Positions 27,043 to 34,958 of a stretch of DNA of 63,020 nt are shown piece after piece (position 1 is the stretch's first letter; each line of letters starts with the position of its first letter). The DNA comes from Neptuniibacter sp. UBA6509. Lineage in GTDB: Bacteria > Pseudomonadota > Gammaproteobacteria > Pseudomonadales > Balneatricaceae. Under the pieces are notes generated by a model. That model saw nothing but the letters and a program-made list of their open reading frames with translations, did not search any database and was not told the DNA's origin. Location: NCBI GenBank assembly GCA_002435145.1, contig DJLT01000119.1, positions 1-63,020 of the forward strand, written 5' to 3'. The position numbers and the translations under genes were made by a program.

Positions 27043-28209
27043 GTGGATTTTACGCAATTACTGAAAGTAATGGTGGAGAGGGATGCTTCGGATCTTTTTG
27101 TCACCGCAGGGGCTCGTCCTACGATTAAAGTTGATGGCACATTAAAGCCATTAACTAAAGATACGTTAAAGCCTTCGCAGGCACGTGCACTTGTTTATAG
27201 CACGATGAATGATAAGCAGTTGGCTGAATTTGAAGGGTCTCATGAGTGTAATTTCGCTATCAGTGCGCCAGGCTTAGGACGTTTTCGTGTTTCTGCGTTC
27301 TTTCAGCGTAACTCTGCAGGTATGGTTCTTCGAAAGATCAATAACTATATTCCGAGTTTAGAAGAGCTGAATTTACCGCCTATTCTTCGCGATTTATCAA
27401 TGACAAAGCGAGGGCTGATTCTTTTTGTTGGTGGGACCTCTACGGGTAAATCAACTTCGTTAGCGTCGATGATTGATTATCGTAATACCAATCATCGTGG
27501 GCATATCATTACCATTGAGGACCCTATTGAGTATATCCATGAGCATAAGCAGAGCATTATTACTCAGCGTGAAGTGGGTATCGATACGGATTCTTTTGAT
27601 ACGGCTTTGAAGAATACATTACGTCAGGCGCCTGATGTTATTTTGATGGGTGAGATTCGAACTCGAGAAACGATGCAGCACGGTATCGTGTTTGCGGAAA
27701 CGGGCCATCTTACCTTAGCAACCTTGCATGCGAACAATGCTAACCAAGCGTTAGACCGTGTAATTAGCTTCTTCCCCCCAGAGCACCATGATCAACTGTG
27801 GATGGATCTATCACTGAACCTTAAGGCAATCATCGCACAGCAGTTGTTACCGACAAAAGATGGTAAAGGGCGTCGTGCTGCCATTGAGGTTTTGATTAAC
27901 ACCCCATTGATTCAAGATCTGATCCGTAAGGGTGAGGTACATGAAATTAAAGAGGTTGTTAAAAAGTCTACAAACTTGGGTATGCAGACCTTCGACCAAG
28001 CGCTGTTTACGCTTTATAAAGATGGCGAGATTACTTACGATGTAGCCCTTGCTCATGCTGATTCCCCTAACGATCTTCGCTTAATGATTAAGCTTAATGC
28101 GGATACTAACCCTGAGTTAGCGGTTGAGGAGGAATCTCAAGCGTTCCACCTTCAGGAGGAGGAAGATTATTTGCACAATGAGGGCGACGCAAACATCAAA
28201 GGGATGTAG
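27043..28209 (+). CDS. pilU: Type IV pilus PilT-like ATPase PilU
   Basis: A 388-residue PilT paralogue that acts with PilT to increase retraction force. Starts at GTG 27043 with AGGAG about 8 bp upstream. Walker A reads GGTSTGKST (about 129-137), with Thr replacing Gly in the usual GPTGSGKST, typical of PilU; Walker B ILMGEIRT and the His box (TLHANNA) are present. The acidic tail EEESQAFHLQEEEDYLH is usual for PilU. A bidirectional terminator follows. Confidence 0.95.
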   Translation: MDFTQLLKVMVERDASDLFVTAGARPTIKVDGTLKPLTKDTLKPSQARALVYSTMNDKQLAEFEGSHECNFAISAPGLGRFRVSAFFQRNSAGMVLRKINNYIPSLEELNLPPILRDLSMTKRGLILFVGGTSTGKSTSLASMIDYRNTNHRGHIITIEDPIEYIHEHKQSIITQREVGIDTDSFDTALKNTLRQAPDVILMGEIRTRETMQHGIVFAETGHLTLATLHANNANQALDRVISFFPPEHHDQLWMDLSLNLKAIIAQQLLPTKDGKGRRAAIEVLINTPLIQDLIRKGEVHEIKEVVKKSTNLGMQTFDQALFTLYKDGEITYDVALAHADSPNDLRLMIKLNADTNPELAVEEESQAFHLQEEEDYLHNEGDANIKGM

Positions 28210-28234
28210 TGGCCTTAATTATAAATTTAGATAA

Positions 28235-28267
28235 TAAAAAAGCCGTAGTGATTACTACGGCTTTTTT
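28235..28267. terminator. Bidirectional Rho-independent terminator between pilU and the pyrimidine operon
   Basis: An 8 bp GC-rich stem GCCGTAGT/ACTACGGC with a short loop is flanked by A6 on the left and T6 on the right, so it can end both pilU (+) and the pseudo-dihydroorotase gene (-). Confidence 0.9.
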
Positions 28268-28289
28268 GTTGTTGAATATAACTCTCTAA

Positions 28290-29567
28290 TTAAGATGGGC
28301 TGTAAACCACTTCGCCTTTGTGCACAGTGTGAGTCACACGGCCTTTAAGTGGGTAATCCATAAATGGCGTGTTTTTCCCACGGGAGTGACTTGTATCAGC
28401 TGTTAAACTCCACTCTTCTTCCGTATTGAAAATACAAACATTAGCCGTGCTGCCAACGGTTAAACATCCCTCTGGTAAGCCTAAAATTTTGGCTGGGGCC
28501 GAGGTGAGTTTTGCAATCAACTGTGGCAGATCAAGCATCTTCTGTTCAACCAGCAACAATGAGAGTGGTAGCAGAGTTTCTAACCCGATCATTCCTGATT
28601 CTGTATCAGCGAACGGTGCTTCTTTCGCCGCGCGCTCATGAGGTTGGTGGTCTGAGCAAATAGCTTGTATGCAGCCACTTAATAGACCTTGAATCAGCCC
28701 CGCTCGGTCAAGTTGGCTGCGCAGAGGCGGAATAAGATGAAAGTCGTTATTGAAACCGTTAAGGTTTTCATCGGTGAGTAATAGGTTCTGTATTGAAACA
28801 TCAGCGGTGACTGGGAGCCCTTTATCCTGTGCTTCAGTAATCATGCGTACAGAGCGTTCACAAGATAATTGACCAAAGTGTGCGCGAACACCGGTTTGTT
28901 CTGTGAGCAGTAAGCAGCGAGCCACTTCAATGGTTTCTGCGGACTCCGGTATACCGTTTAAGCCAAGATGGGTACAAGTGCTGCCGTCATGCATGCAGCC
29001 GCCATCGGCTAAAGATTCATCCTGAGCTTGGAAGATAACGAGTAGGTCATGGGTGGCTGCGTACTCGAGGCAGCGCATCATGACGAGCGAGTTAGCGAAG
29101 GCCTTTCGGGTATTGGTAAATGCGATACAGCCAGACGAAGCCAATGCTGCCATAGGCGCTAGTTGTTCGCCTTTAAGTCCTTTTGTGAGAGCACCCATCG
29201 GGCGAATGGTCATTTTCCCAGCTTCAGCGCAGCGGTCTTTGATTAATTCGGCCACGGCAGGGGTATCTACAATAGGGCTGGTAGTTGGAGGGGTAATAAA
29301 TGTTGTTATCCCCCCTGCAATAGCCGCCATAGATTCCGTTTTGATAGACCCTTTTTGTGAAGGGCCGGGCTCTCGAGCATGGGCACATATATCAACCAGG
29401 CCTGGGCAAACGATTTGATTGCTCGCATCGATAATTTGATCGGCCGTAAAGTCATCTAAGGCTTCCCCTATACCTGCAATAGTGCCATTAGATATAAACA
29501 GGTTGGTGTTGGCATCAACATTGTTGGCTGGGTCAATAACACGACCGTTTTTAATAAGAATGTTCAT
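28290..29567 (-). CDS. pyrX: Pseudo-dihydroorotase (PyrC'/PyrX, zinc ligands lost)
   Basis: A 425-residue dihydroorotase-fold amidohydrolase that is probably not catalytic. The normal zinc motif DxHxHxR reads DICAHAR (C61 replaces the first His, H63 is kept). The block usually HxxH-x-S reads HFGQLS (second His lost), and the usual TPHHL block reads SIQNL (His lost), whereas SDHQPHE keeps the Asp. In Pseudomonas a similar inactive dihydroorotase, encoded next to pyrB, is needed to assemble the aspartate transcarbamoylase dodecamer; the same function is inferred here. A true dihydroorotase should be elsewhere in the genome. It lies 5 bp after pyrB. Confidence 0.9.
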   Translation of the reverse strand: MNILIKNGRVIDPANNVDANTNLFISNGTIAGIGEALDDFTADQIIDASNQIVCPGLVDICAHAREPGPSQKGSIKTESMAAIAGGITTFITPPTTSPIVDTPAVAELIKDRCAEAGKMTIRPMGALTKGLKGEQLAPMAALASSGCIAFTNTRKAFANSLVMMRCLEYAATHDLLVIFQAQDESLADGGCMHDGSTCTHLGLNGIPESAETIEVARCLLLTEQTGVRAHFGQLSCERSVRMITEAQDKGLPVTADVSIQNLLLTDENLNGFNNDFHLIPPLRSQLDRAGLIQGLLSGCIQAICSDHQPHERAAKEAPFADTESGMIGLETLLPLSLLLVEQKMLDLPQLIAKLTSAPAKILGLPEGCLTVGSTANVCIFNTEEEWSLTADTSHSRGKNTPFMDYPLKGRVTHTVHKGEVVYSPS

Positions 29568-29572
29568 GGTTC

Positions 29573-30589
29573 TTATAGTTCCTCGCCAGTCAAAATTGGG
29601 CGACTTTTAGCTTGTCCACTCATTGCCATAGACATAACGGCCATTCGAACAGCGATGCCGTTTGTAACTTGATCTAGAATAAGTGATCGTTCGCAGTCAG
29701 CTACAGATGAAGCAATCTCTACGCCCCTATTAATTGGGCCAGGGTGCATGACGATAGCATCAGGCTTAGCTAATGCTAATTTATCCATAGTGAGGCCGTA
29801 GAGCCTATAAAACTCACTCTCACTAGGGAGAAGTGCACTATTCATTCGCTCTTTTTGTAGGCGGAGCATCATTACAACATCAACATCTTTGATGCCTTGC
29901 TGCATGTTGGTATAGACCTTAACCCCTAAACTCTCGATATGACTTGGTAGTAGGGTATTCGGAGCGATAACGCGAATATCTGTAACCCCCAGTGTGCGCA
30001 GTGCATGAATTTGTGAGCGGGCTACGCGCGAATGCAATATGTCGCCAACAATCGCAACGGATAAGGGTGCAAACTCGCCTTTGGCTTGTCGGATGGTCAG
30101 CATGTCTAGCATTGCTTGCGTTGGATGGGCGTGGCGTCCATCACCTGCATTGATGACTGCGACGTCAGGGGTGACATGCTCAGCAATAAAGTGCGCGGCG
30201 CCACTGCTTGAGTGACGTACGACAAACATATCTGAATGCATCGCATGTAACGTCATAAGCGTATCTTTTAGTGTTTCACCTTTGGAGGTGGAAGAGGTGC
30301 TAATGTTGAGGTTTAGCACATCTGCAGATAAGCGTTTAGCGGCTAATTCAAAAGTGGATAGTGTTCGCGTACTGGCTTCAAAGAAAAGGTTAACAACGGT
30401 TTTACCGCGTAGCAAAGGCACTTTTTTGACCTGCTTGGCACTCATATCTACGAATGAATCTGCCGTATCTAAAATCTCAGTTAGAATCTCACGGCTAAGG
30501 TGTTCTGTTGTTATGAAATGCTTGAGCTCACCGTTGGGTGTGAGCTGGACCTGACTAGGATCAGTTTGTTCGAACATGATAGTACTCAA
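29573..30589 (-). CDS. pyrB: Aspartate carbamoyltransferase catalytic subunit
   Basis: A 338-residue enzyme for carbamoyl aspartate synthesis in pyrimidine formation. [12 protein letters not shown] (about 68-79) is the carbamoyl-phosphate loop, HPTQAMLD (about 155-162) the active-site segment, and RLQKERM and [12 protein letters not shown] are the C-terminal substrate blocks. The N-terminal 10-15 residue extension is typical of Pseudomonas-type (class A) ATCase, which lacks PyrI and pairs with a pseudo-dihydroorotase. Starts by 4 bp overlap with pyrR. Confidence 0.96.
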   Translation of the reverse strand: MSTIMFEQTDPSQVQLTPNGELKHFITTEHLSREILTEILDTADSFVDMSAKQVKKVPLLRGKTVVNLFFEASTRTLSTFELAAKRLSADVLNLNISTSSTSKGETLKDTLMTLHAMHSDMFVVRHSSSGAAHFIAEHVTPDVAVINAGDGRHAHPTQAMLDMLTIRQAKGEFAPLSVAIVGDILHSRVARSQIHALRTLGVTDIRVIAPNTLLPSHIESLGVKVYTNMQQGIKDVDVVMMLRLQKERMNSALLPSESEFYRLYGLTMDKLALAKPDAIVMHPGPINRGVEIASSVADCERSLILDQVTNGIAVRMAVMSMAMSGQAKSRPILTGEEL

Positions 30590-31101
30590 TCTTCTGATCT
30601 GTTTCGGATTTCCAGTGCTAGAGGCGCTGGACCAGTAAGTTTTACAGTTTGATCTGGAGAGATAGATAAGGTTCCGCCTACAATATCAGCTTGTACTGGC
30701 AGCTCTCTTTGCTGCAGATCAAGTAGAGCAATGAGGGTTATGGAGGCTGGGCGACCATAATCAAAAAGCTCATTCATTGCGGCTCTGATGGTTCTGCCAG
30801 TCATAATGACATCATCAACAAGGAATATATGCCGGCCTTCAGTGGAGCATGGCAAATTAGATGGTTGGACTTTTGGGTTTAGGCCGCTTTGGTCAAAATC
30901 ATCACGGTGAAACGAGATGTCCAATGAGCCTAATGGGCTATCTATGGATAGCTCATTATAGAGATGTTCTGCTAGCCATGCCCCTCCCGTATGTATACCT
31001 ACCATTAAAGGGTTGGGGCGGTTTCCTTCGGCAATAAGTGCATTAAGCTCTTGTTGCGTCTTAGCTAAAAGCTCTGTTGCGTTAGGTGTGTTTGAGCTCA
31101 T
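30586..31101 (-). CDS. pyrR: Bifunctional pyrR regulator / uracil phosphoribosyltransferase
   Basis: About 171 residues; PRTase-fold protein. The PRPP loop is [17 protein letters not shown] (about 105-121), and [10 protein letters not shown] is the upstream pyrophosphate loop. In Gram-positives PyrR controls attenuation; in pseudomonads it regulates pyrBC' and may retain weak UPRTase activity. ATG 31101 is selected because GGAAG lies about 8 bp upstream; the frame is open farther upstream (to 31266), but that part overlaps ruvX in another frame. The overlap with the ruvX end is 20 bp. Confidence 0.9.
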   Translation of the reverse strand: MSSNTPNATELLAKTQQELNALIAEGNRPNPLMVGIHTGGAWLAEHLYNELSIDSPLGSLDISFHRDDFDQSGLNPKVQPSNLPCSTEGRHIFLVDDVIMTGRTIRAAMNELFDYGRPASITLIALLDLQQRELPVQADIVGGTLSISPDQTVKLTGPAPLALEIRNRSED

Positions 31102-31558
31102 ATACATCTTCCAATCGTGTGTGGCTAGGGATTCGGATATCGCAGTTAAACCAACTTTCGAGTATGAGTTGAGCTGCGATTCCATCGACAGATTCTTCTT
31201 TGAAGTTGTCACTTCCTCCTGCTGCAAAGTGTATCTCTTTAGCTTCTGCAGTAGAAAGTCGCTCATCCATTAGGAAACAAGGAGTTTTATACCGCTCATT
31301 TAAACGATTGGCAAACTTGCGAGCACGGTGTGCCATGTCACTAATCGTGCCATCGTAATTGAGAGGGATTCCCACAATAAGAGCGTCAGGTTGCCATTCA
31401 GAAATGATTTTTCCTAATTGATCCCAATTTGGAATTCCATCGCGTGCCTTAATGGGCTCTAATGGAGTTGCGGTGCCGGTGATAGATTGCCCGGAGGCGA
31501 TGCCTATTCGGGATGTACCAAAGTCAAAAGCCAAGGCTTGTTTAACTGTATCGCTCAT
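31082..31558 (-). CDS. ruvX: Holliday junction resolvase-like protein RuvX (YqgF)
   Basis: A 158-residue RNase H-fold nuclease implicated in recombination and 16S/pre-rRNA processing. [14 protein letters not shown] (D12) is the N-terminal catalytic strand, LIVGIPLN the middle block, and DERLSTAEA the second acidic block. It overlaps pyrR and follows yqgE by 15 bp, the usual order yqgE-ruvX-pyrR. Confidence 0.93.
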   Translation of the reverse strand: MSDTVKQALAFDFGTSRIGIASGQSITGTATPLEPIKARDGIPNWDQLGKIISEWQPDALIVGIPLNYDGTISDMAHRARKFANRLNERYKTPCFLMDERLSTAEAKEIHFAAGGSDNFKEESVDGIAAQLILESWFNCDIRIPSHTRLEDVYELKHT

Positions 31559-31573
31559 TAATTACTATAACTC

Positions 31574-32146
31574 TTAAGCATGTCCGGTGTGGGCGGTGAG
31601 CAGATCAAGGTTGACACCCAAAGTGGAAGCGGCTGCCTGTAAACGATCTCCAGCCGGAATGCCGAAGAGTATATCTGAATTTGCGAGACAGCTTAACCAT
31701 ACATTGTCAGCCATCTCTTGTTCTAGTTGGCCGGGGCTCCAGCATGCGCAGCCAAGCGCAATTAAATAGTTGTGATTAAAGTGGCCTTCAGCGGCTGCTT
31801 CTATCGCATCGATTGAGGTGGTGATGTAAATATCATCAGCAATACAATGGCTTGATGGCCATTCTATTGGTGAAATGGCCTTATGTAATACATAGCCTCG
31901 ATCGCCGTGAATTGGGCCGCCGCTATAAATCTCTTGTTGTTGATTAGCGACTGATGAGCAGGGTAGGTTTAGGTGATCACAGAGTTCGGATAGCGCAATG
32001 CCTACGGGACGATTAACAACAAGCCCCATTGCACCGTATTCGCTGTGATCACATAGGTAAGTGACCGTTTGTGAAAAATTTTGGTCGTGAAGATGCGGCA
32101 TAGATATGAGGAAGTGATTACGCAAACAGGAAAATGATGGCGTCAT
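31574..32146 (-). CDS. yqgE: YqgE/AlgH family protein (DUF179)
   Basis: A 190-residue soluble protein of the UPF0301 family. LRNHFLISMPHL, GAMGLVVNRP and YSGGPIHGDRGYVLH are its signature blocks, with the late GCACWSPGQLEQE. AlgH was named for an effect on alginate genes in Pseudomonas, but a molecular function is not established. It is upstream of ruvX on the same strand. Confidence 0.93.
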   Translation of the reverse strand: MTPSFSCLRNHFLISMPHLHDQNFSQTVTYLCDHSEYGAMGLVVNRPVGIALSELCDHLNLPCSSVANQQQEIYSGGPIHGDRGYVLHKAISPIEWPSSHCIADDIYITTSIDAIEAAAEGHFNHNYLIALGCACWSPGQLEQEMADNVWLSCLANSDILFGIPAGDRLQAAASTLGVNLDLLTAHTGHA

Positions 32147-32181
32147 AACAGTGGCCTATATTAAATGCACTGTATTAAGGA

Positions 32182-33126
32182 TTAGTCTACATAGGCTCTT
32201 TTCTCAAACTTCCAGGTCCTAATAATCTCAAGAATATCTGTACTTTTTCTCATCTCAACAGGGAACGGTTGGAAGGGTGCTCCGAGTCGAACAATTCGGA
32301 TAGCGGCATCATCAAGAACCGTTCGTCCGGAAGATTCTAAAATTTCAATAGTTTTAACTGAGCCATCAGGCTTGATGGCGACTAATAAGCGAAGGCTGCC
32401 ATACATTTTCTTGCGCCTAGCTTCTTCTGGATAATGAAGGTTGCCTATGGTTTCAATCTTCTTTCGCCAGTTGTCTAGATAAAGAGCATCTTCACGTTTT
32501 TGAGTTGAGGCAGAAGTGAGTCGTGTAACCCGGGGTTGCTTGGCTCTTAGTTCACGGTGGTTGTCTATTTCCGCTTGTAGGCTAGCAATATCCAAACTGC
32601 GCGCTAGCAGTGATGTCGAACTGCCTGCAGGTGCTGTGACGGTTTTTTCTTTTTGCTTTTTTGGCGATGAAATCGATTTTTGATTTTTTGTTGCTGTTGT
32701 CGTTACGATTTTTTTGTTCAGCTTCCCATCGCTATTACTATCATTTTTTTTCGTGGATGGTTTTGGTGGTCGATCTAATTCTGGTATTGGTTTGGGTGTC
32801 GCTGTGGCTATCGTTGTTGTTTGAGCCGCTTGCGGTTTGATTTTCTTGTCTTGAAACGCCGCTTGCTGGTTCGTCGCAGGGAGATGCTTTTTGCTGCTTT
32901 GGCCGCTACCGGTTTGATTGGCTTGTGCAATGAAGTCCGCGTTCAGGGGGGCTTCTTTTTGCTGGTGCTGAGCAAGTGTGATCTCTATTGTCTTTTGCGG
33001 AGGGCGTTCCATTTCTGAGCTAAAAGTAATACCTATAATGGCAACGGCGTGCAGTGCTGTGGCAAAAAATAGAGTGAAACCGAAGCGCTCTACAGCTGAG
33101 ACGGTTTGTGTCGCAATGGTATTCAC
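32182..33126 (-). CDS. TonB-family energy transducer
   Basis: A 314-residue inner-membrane-anchored periplasmic protein. One N-terminal helix (about 16-36), a long low-complexity Lys/Pro/Thr/Gln/Ser linker (about 60-170), then the TonB C-terminal domain (about 215-310) with NLHYPEEARRKKMYGSLRL, VKTIEILESSGR and FQPFPVEMRKSTDILEIIRTWKF, recognisable as the family fold. It probably couples proton motive force to an outer-membrane receptor. No exbB/exbD or receptor gene is near. In Pseudomonas the gene in this position (tonB3) has been linked to twitching motility; here too the locus contains pil genes 4 kb away. Confidence 0.9.
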   Translation of the reverse strand: MNTIATQTVSAVERFGFTLFFATALHAVAIIGITFSSEMERPPQKTIEITLAQHQQKEAPLNADFIAQANQTGSGQSSKKHLPATNQQAAFQDKKIKPQAAQTTTIATATPKPIPELDRPPKPSTKKNDSNSDGKLNKKIVTTTATKNQKSISSPKKQKEKTVTAPAGSSTSLLARSLDIASLQAEIDNHRELRAKQPRVTRLTSASTQKREDALYLDNWRKKIETIGNLHYPEEARRKKMYGSLRLLVAIKPDGSVKTIEILESSGRTVLDDAAIRIVRLGAPFQPFPVEMRKSTDILEIIRTWKFEKRAYVD

Positions 33127-33175
33127 TCTTTATATAGCCCTATCTAAATGATATTAGGATGAACGCTGATCTATC

Positions 33176-34123
33176 TTAATGAAGTTTAGCTTCGATAGCG
33201 TCCATTAATTGCATACCAATGTCGAGCCCATATTGATTGTCAATTTCACGAATACAGGTTGGGCTTGTCACATTGATCTCGGTTAAATAATCACCGATAA
33301 CATCAAGTCCTACAAATAATAACCCTTTAGCTTTTAGGGTAGGAGCTATTTGCTCACAGATCCAATATTCTCGATCAGTAAGCTCTCTACCTTCACCTCT
33401 GCCGCCTGCGGCTAAGTTGCCACGAGTCTCTCCGTTGGTCGGAATGCGAGCTAGGCCATAAGGAACAGGTTCGCCATCAATCATCAAAATGCGCTTATCC
33501 CCATCGACGATTTCAGGGATGTATTTCTGTGCCATGATTGTTTGCTGGCCATGATTGGTCAGTGTCTCAATGATGACACCTAAATTTAGCCCATCCTCTT
33601 TGATTCTATAGATCTGGGAGCCCCCCATACCATCAAGTGGCTTAAATATTACGTCGCCTTGCTCTTTATGGAATTCACGTAGTAAGTCTTCATGCTTGCT
33701 TACTAGGACCGGTGGACAACATTCAGGGAAGTGAGTCGCGAAAAGTTTCTCATTGTAGTCCCTGAGGCTCTGAGGCTTATTGACTATTAAAGTACCCTCT
33801 TTTTCTGCTTGTTCCAGAAGGTAGGTGGTGTAGATAAACTCATTGTCAAAAGGAGGGTCTTTGCGCATTAAAATGACATCAAGGTCAGACAGGTCTCGGG
33901 TTTGGTACTCATCACGTGTAAACCAGTCGTCTTCATTCATCGCAACAGATAAAGGGGCCATTTTCGCTTGAGCTTTACCGTTTAGGGAAAAAAGGTCTTG
34001 TTGCTCCATGTACCATAGCTCCCAACCCTTTTGTTGGGCCGCCCAAAGCATGGCTAACGAGCTATCTTTTTTAAATGCGATATCATCAATGGGGTCCATC
34101 ACGATGCCTAGCTTAATTGCCAT
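33176..34123 (-). CDS. gshB: Glutathione synthetase
   Basis: A 315-residue ATP-grasp enzyme joining gamma-glutamylcysteine and glycine. The N-terminal MAIKLGIVMDPIDDI, NKPQSLRDYNEKL, and the ATP-grasp blocks KPLDGMGGSQIYRI, AQKYIPEI and GLDVIGDYLTEINVTSPT are all typical. Full length. A same-strand neighbour of tonB-like and rsmE genes, as in Pseudomonas for the tonB-gshB pair. Confidence 0.97.
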   Translation of the reverse strand: MAIKLGIVMDPIDDIAFKKDSSLAMLWAAQQKGWELWYMEQQDLFSLNGKAQAKMAPLSVAMNEDDWFTRDEYQTRDLSDLDVILMRKDPPFDNEFIYTTYLLEQAEKEGTLIVNKPQSLRDYNEKLFATHFPECCPPVLVSKHEDLLREFHKEQGDVIFKPLDGMGGSQIYRIKEDGLNLGVIIETLTNHGQQTIMAQKYIPEIVDGDKRILMIDGEPVPYGLARIPTNGETRGNLAAGGRGEGRELTDREYWICEQIAPTLKAKGLLFVGLDVIGDYLTEINVTSPTCIREIDNQYGLDIGMQLMDAIEAKLH

Positions 34124-34189
34124 TTTTATTCAGTCCTATTCGTTGCTGTTCGCAACAGTTTGATAAATGATAAATAACTTAAAATATAC

Positions 34190-34918
34190 TTATTTTAAGT
34201 CGCCCCAAAGATAGTTCAATAGCGTTAGTGCGGCGACCGGAGCCGTCTCTGTGCGCATAACTCTGGGTCCCAGTGCTAAAGGTTTGAACCCATAGCTTAC
34301 TGCAAGTTCCACTTCGTCTTCAGTTAATCCACCCTCCGGGCCGATTAATAGCGCAACAGAGCAAGGCTGAGCGATCTCTTGTAAAGGTTGCTCACTGTGA
34401 TGATGTAAAACCAGTTTTAGTTCAGCTTGTTGTGAGCTTAGCCAATTTTCCAAAGAAGAGGGTGGAAAAATGTCAGGGGGGGATGTTCTGCCGCATTGTT
34501 CACATGCACTGATAGAGATCTGCTTCCAATGATTAATACGCTTTTCTTGTCTCTCTTTGGGGAGCTTTACTTCGCAGCGCTCAGAAAATAACGGTGTAAT
34601 ATGCTGCACACCCATCTCAGTGCTCTTTTGAACGGCAAAGTCCATGCGTTCGCCACGCGATAGACTTTGCCCGATAGATACTTTTAAAGGGCTTTCCGAT
34701 TGGCTGATTAGTGCTTCTTTAACAATGCATTTAGCCGCTCTTTTTTCTACTTGGGTAAGTATGACTTTATAGTCAAAGCTATCACCATTGAAGAGAATGA
34801 TCTCTTCACCGGCCTTCATGCGTAAAGCGCGCGAAACGTGTTGAACAACATTATCGCTTAAATCTATTTCTAGACCTTCTGCTAATGCTTGAGCTTCGTA
34901 AAATCTAGGTATTCTCAT
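34190..34918 (-). CDS. rsmE: 16S rRNA m3U1498 methyltransferase RsmE
   Basis: A 242-residue SPOUT-family methyltransferase. N-terminal PUA-like domain (MRIPRFYEAQALAEG), GQSLSRGERMDFAVQKSTEMGV block, C-terminal knot ALLIGPEGGLTEDEVELA and LGPRVMRTETAPVAAL. All family blocks are intact. Lies upstream of gshB on the same strand. Confidence 0.96.
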   Translation of the reverse strand: MRIPRFYEAQALAEGLEIDLSDNVVQHVSRALRMKAGEEIILFNGDSFDYKVILTQVEKRAAKCIVKEALISQSESPLKVSIGQSLSRGERMDFAVQKSTEMGVQHITPLFSERCEVKLPKERQEKRINHWKQISISACEQCGRTSPPDIFPPSSLENWLSSQQAELKLVLHHHSEQPLQEIAQPCSVALLIGPEGGLTEDEVELAVSYGFKPLALGPRVMRTETAPVAALTLLNYLWGDLK

Positions 34919-34958
34919 AATGTTCTTTAATTCGGTGGCGATTGTAAGTCATGATTGC

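Noticed and set aside
30586-31266. A longer pyrR product of 226 residues
   Set aside because: The extra N-terminal part overlaps ruvX in another frame; ATG 31101 has a ribosome binding site and gives the normal length.
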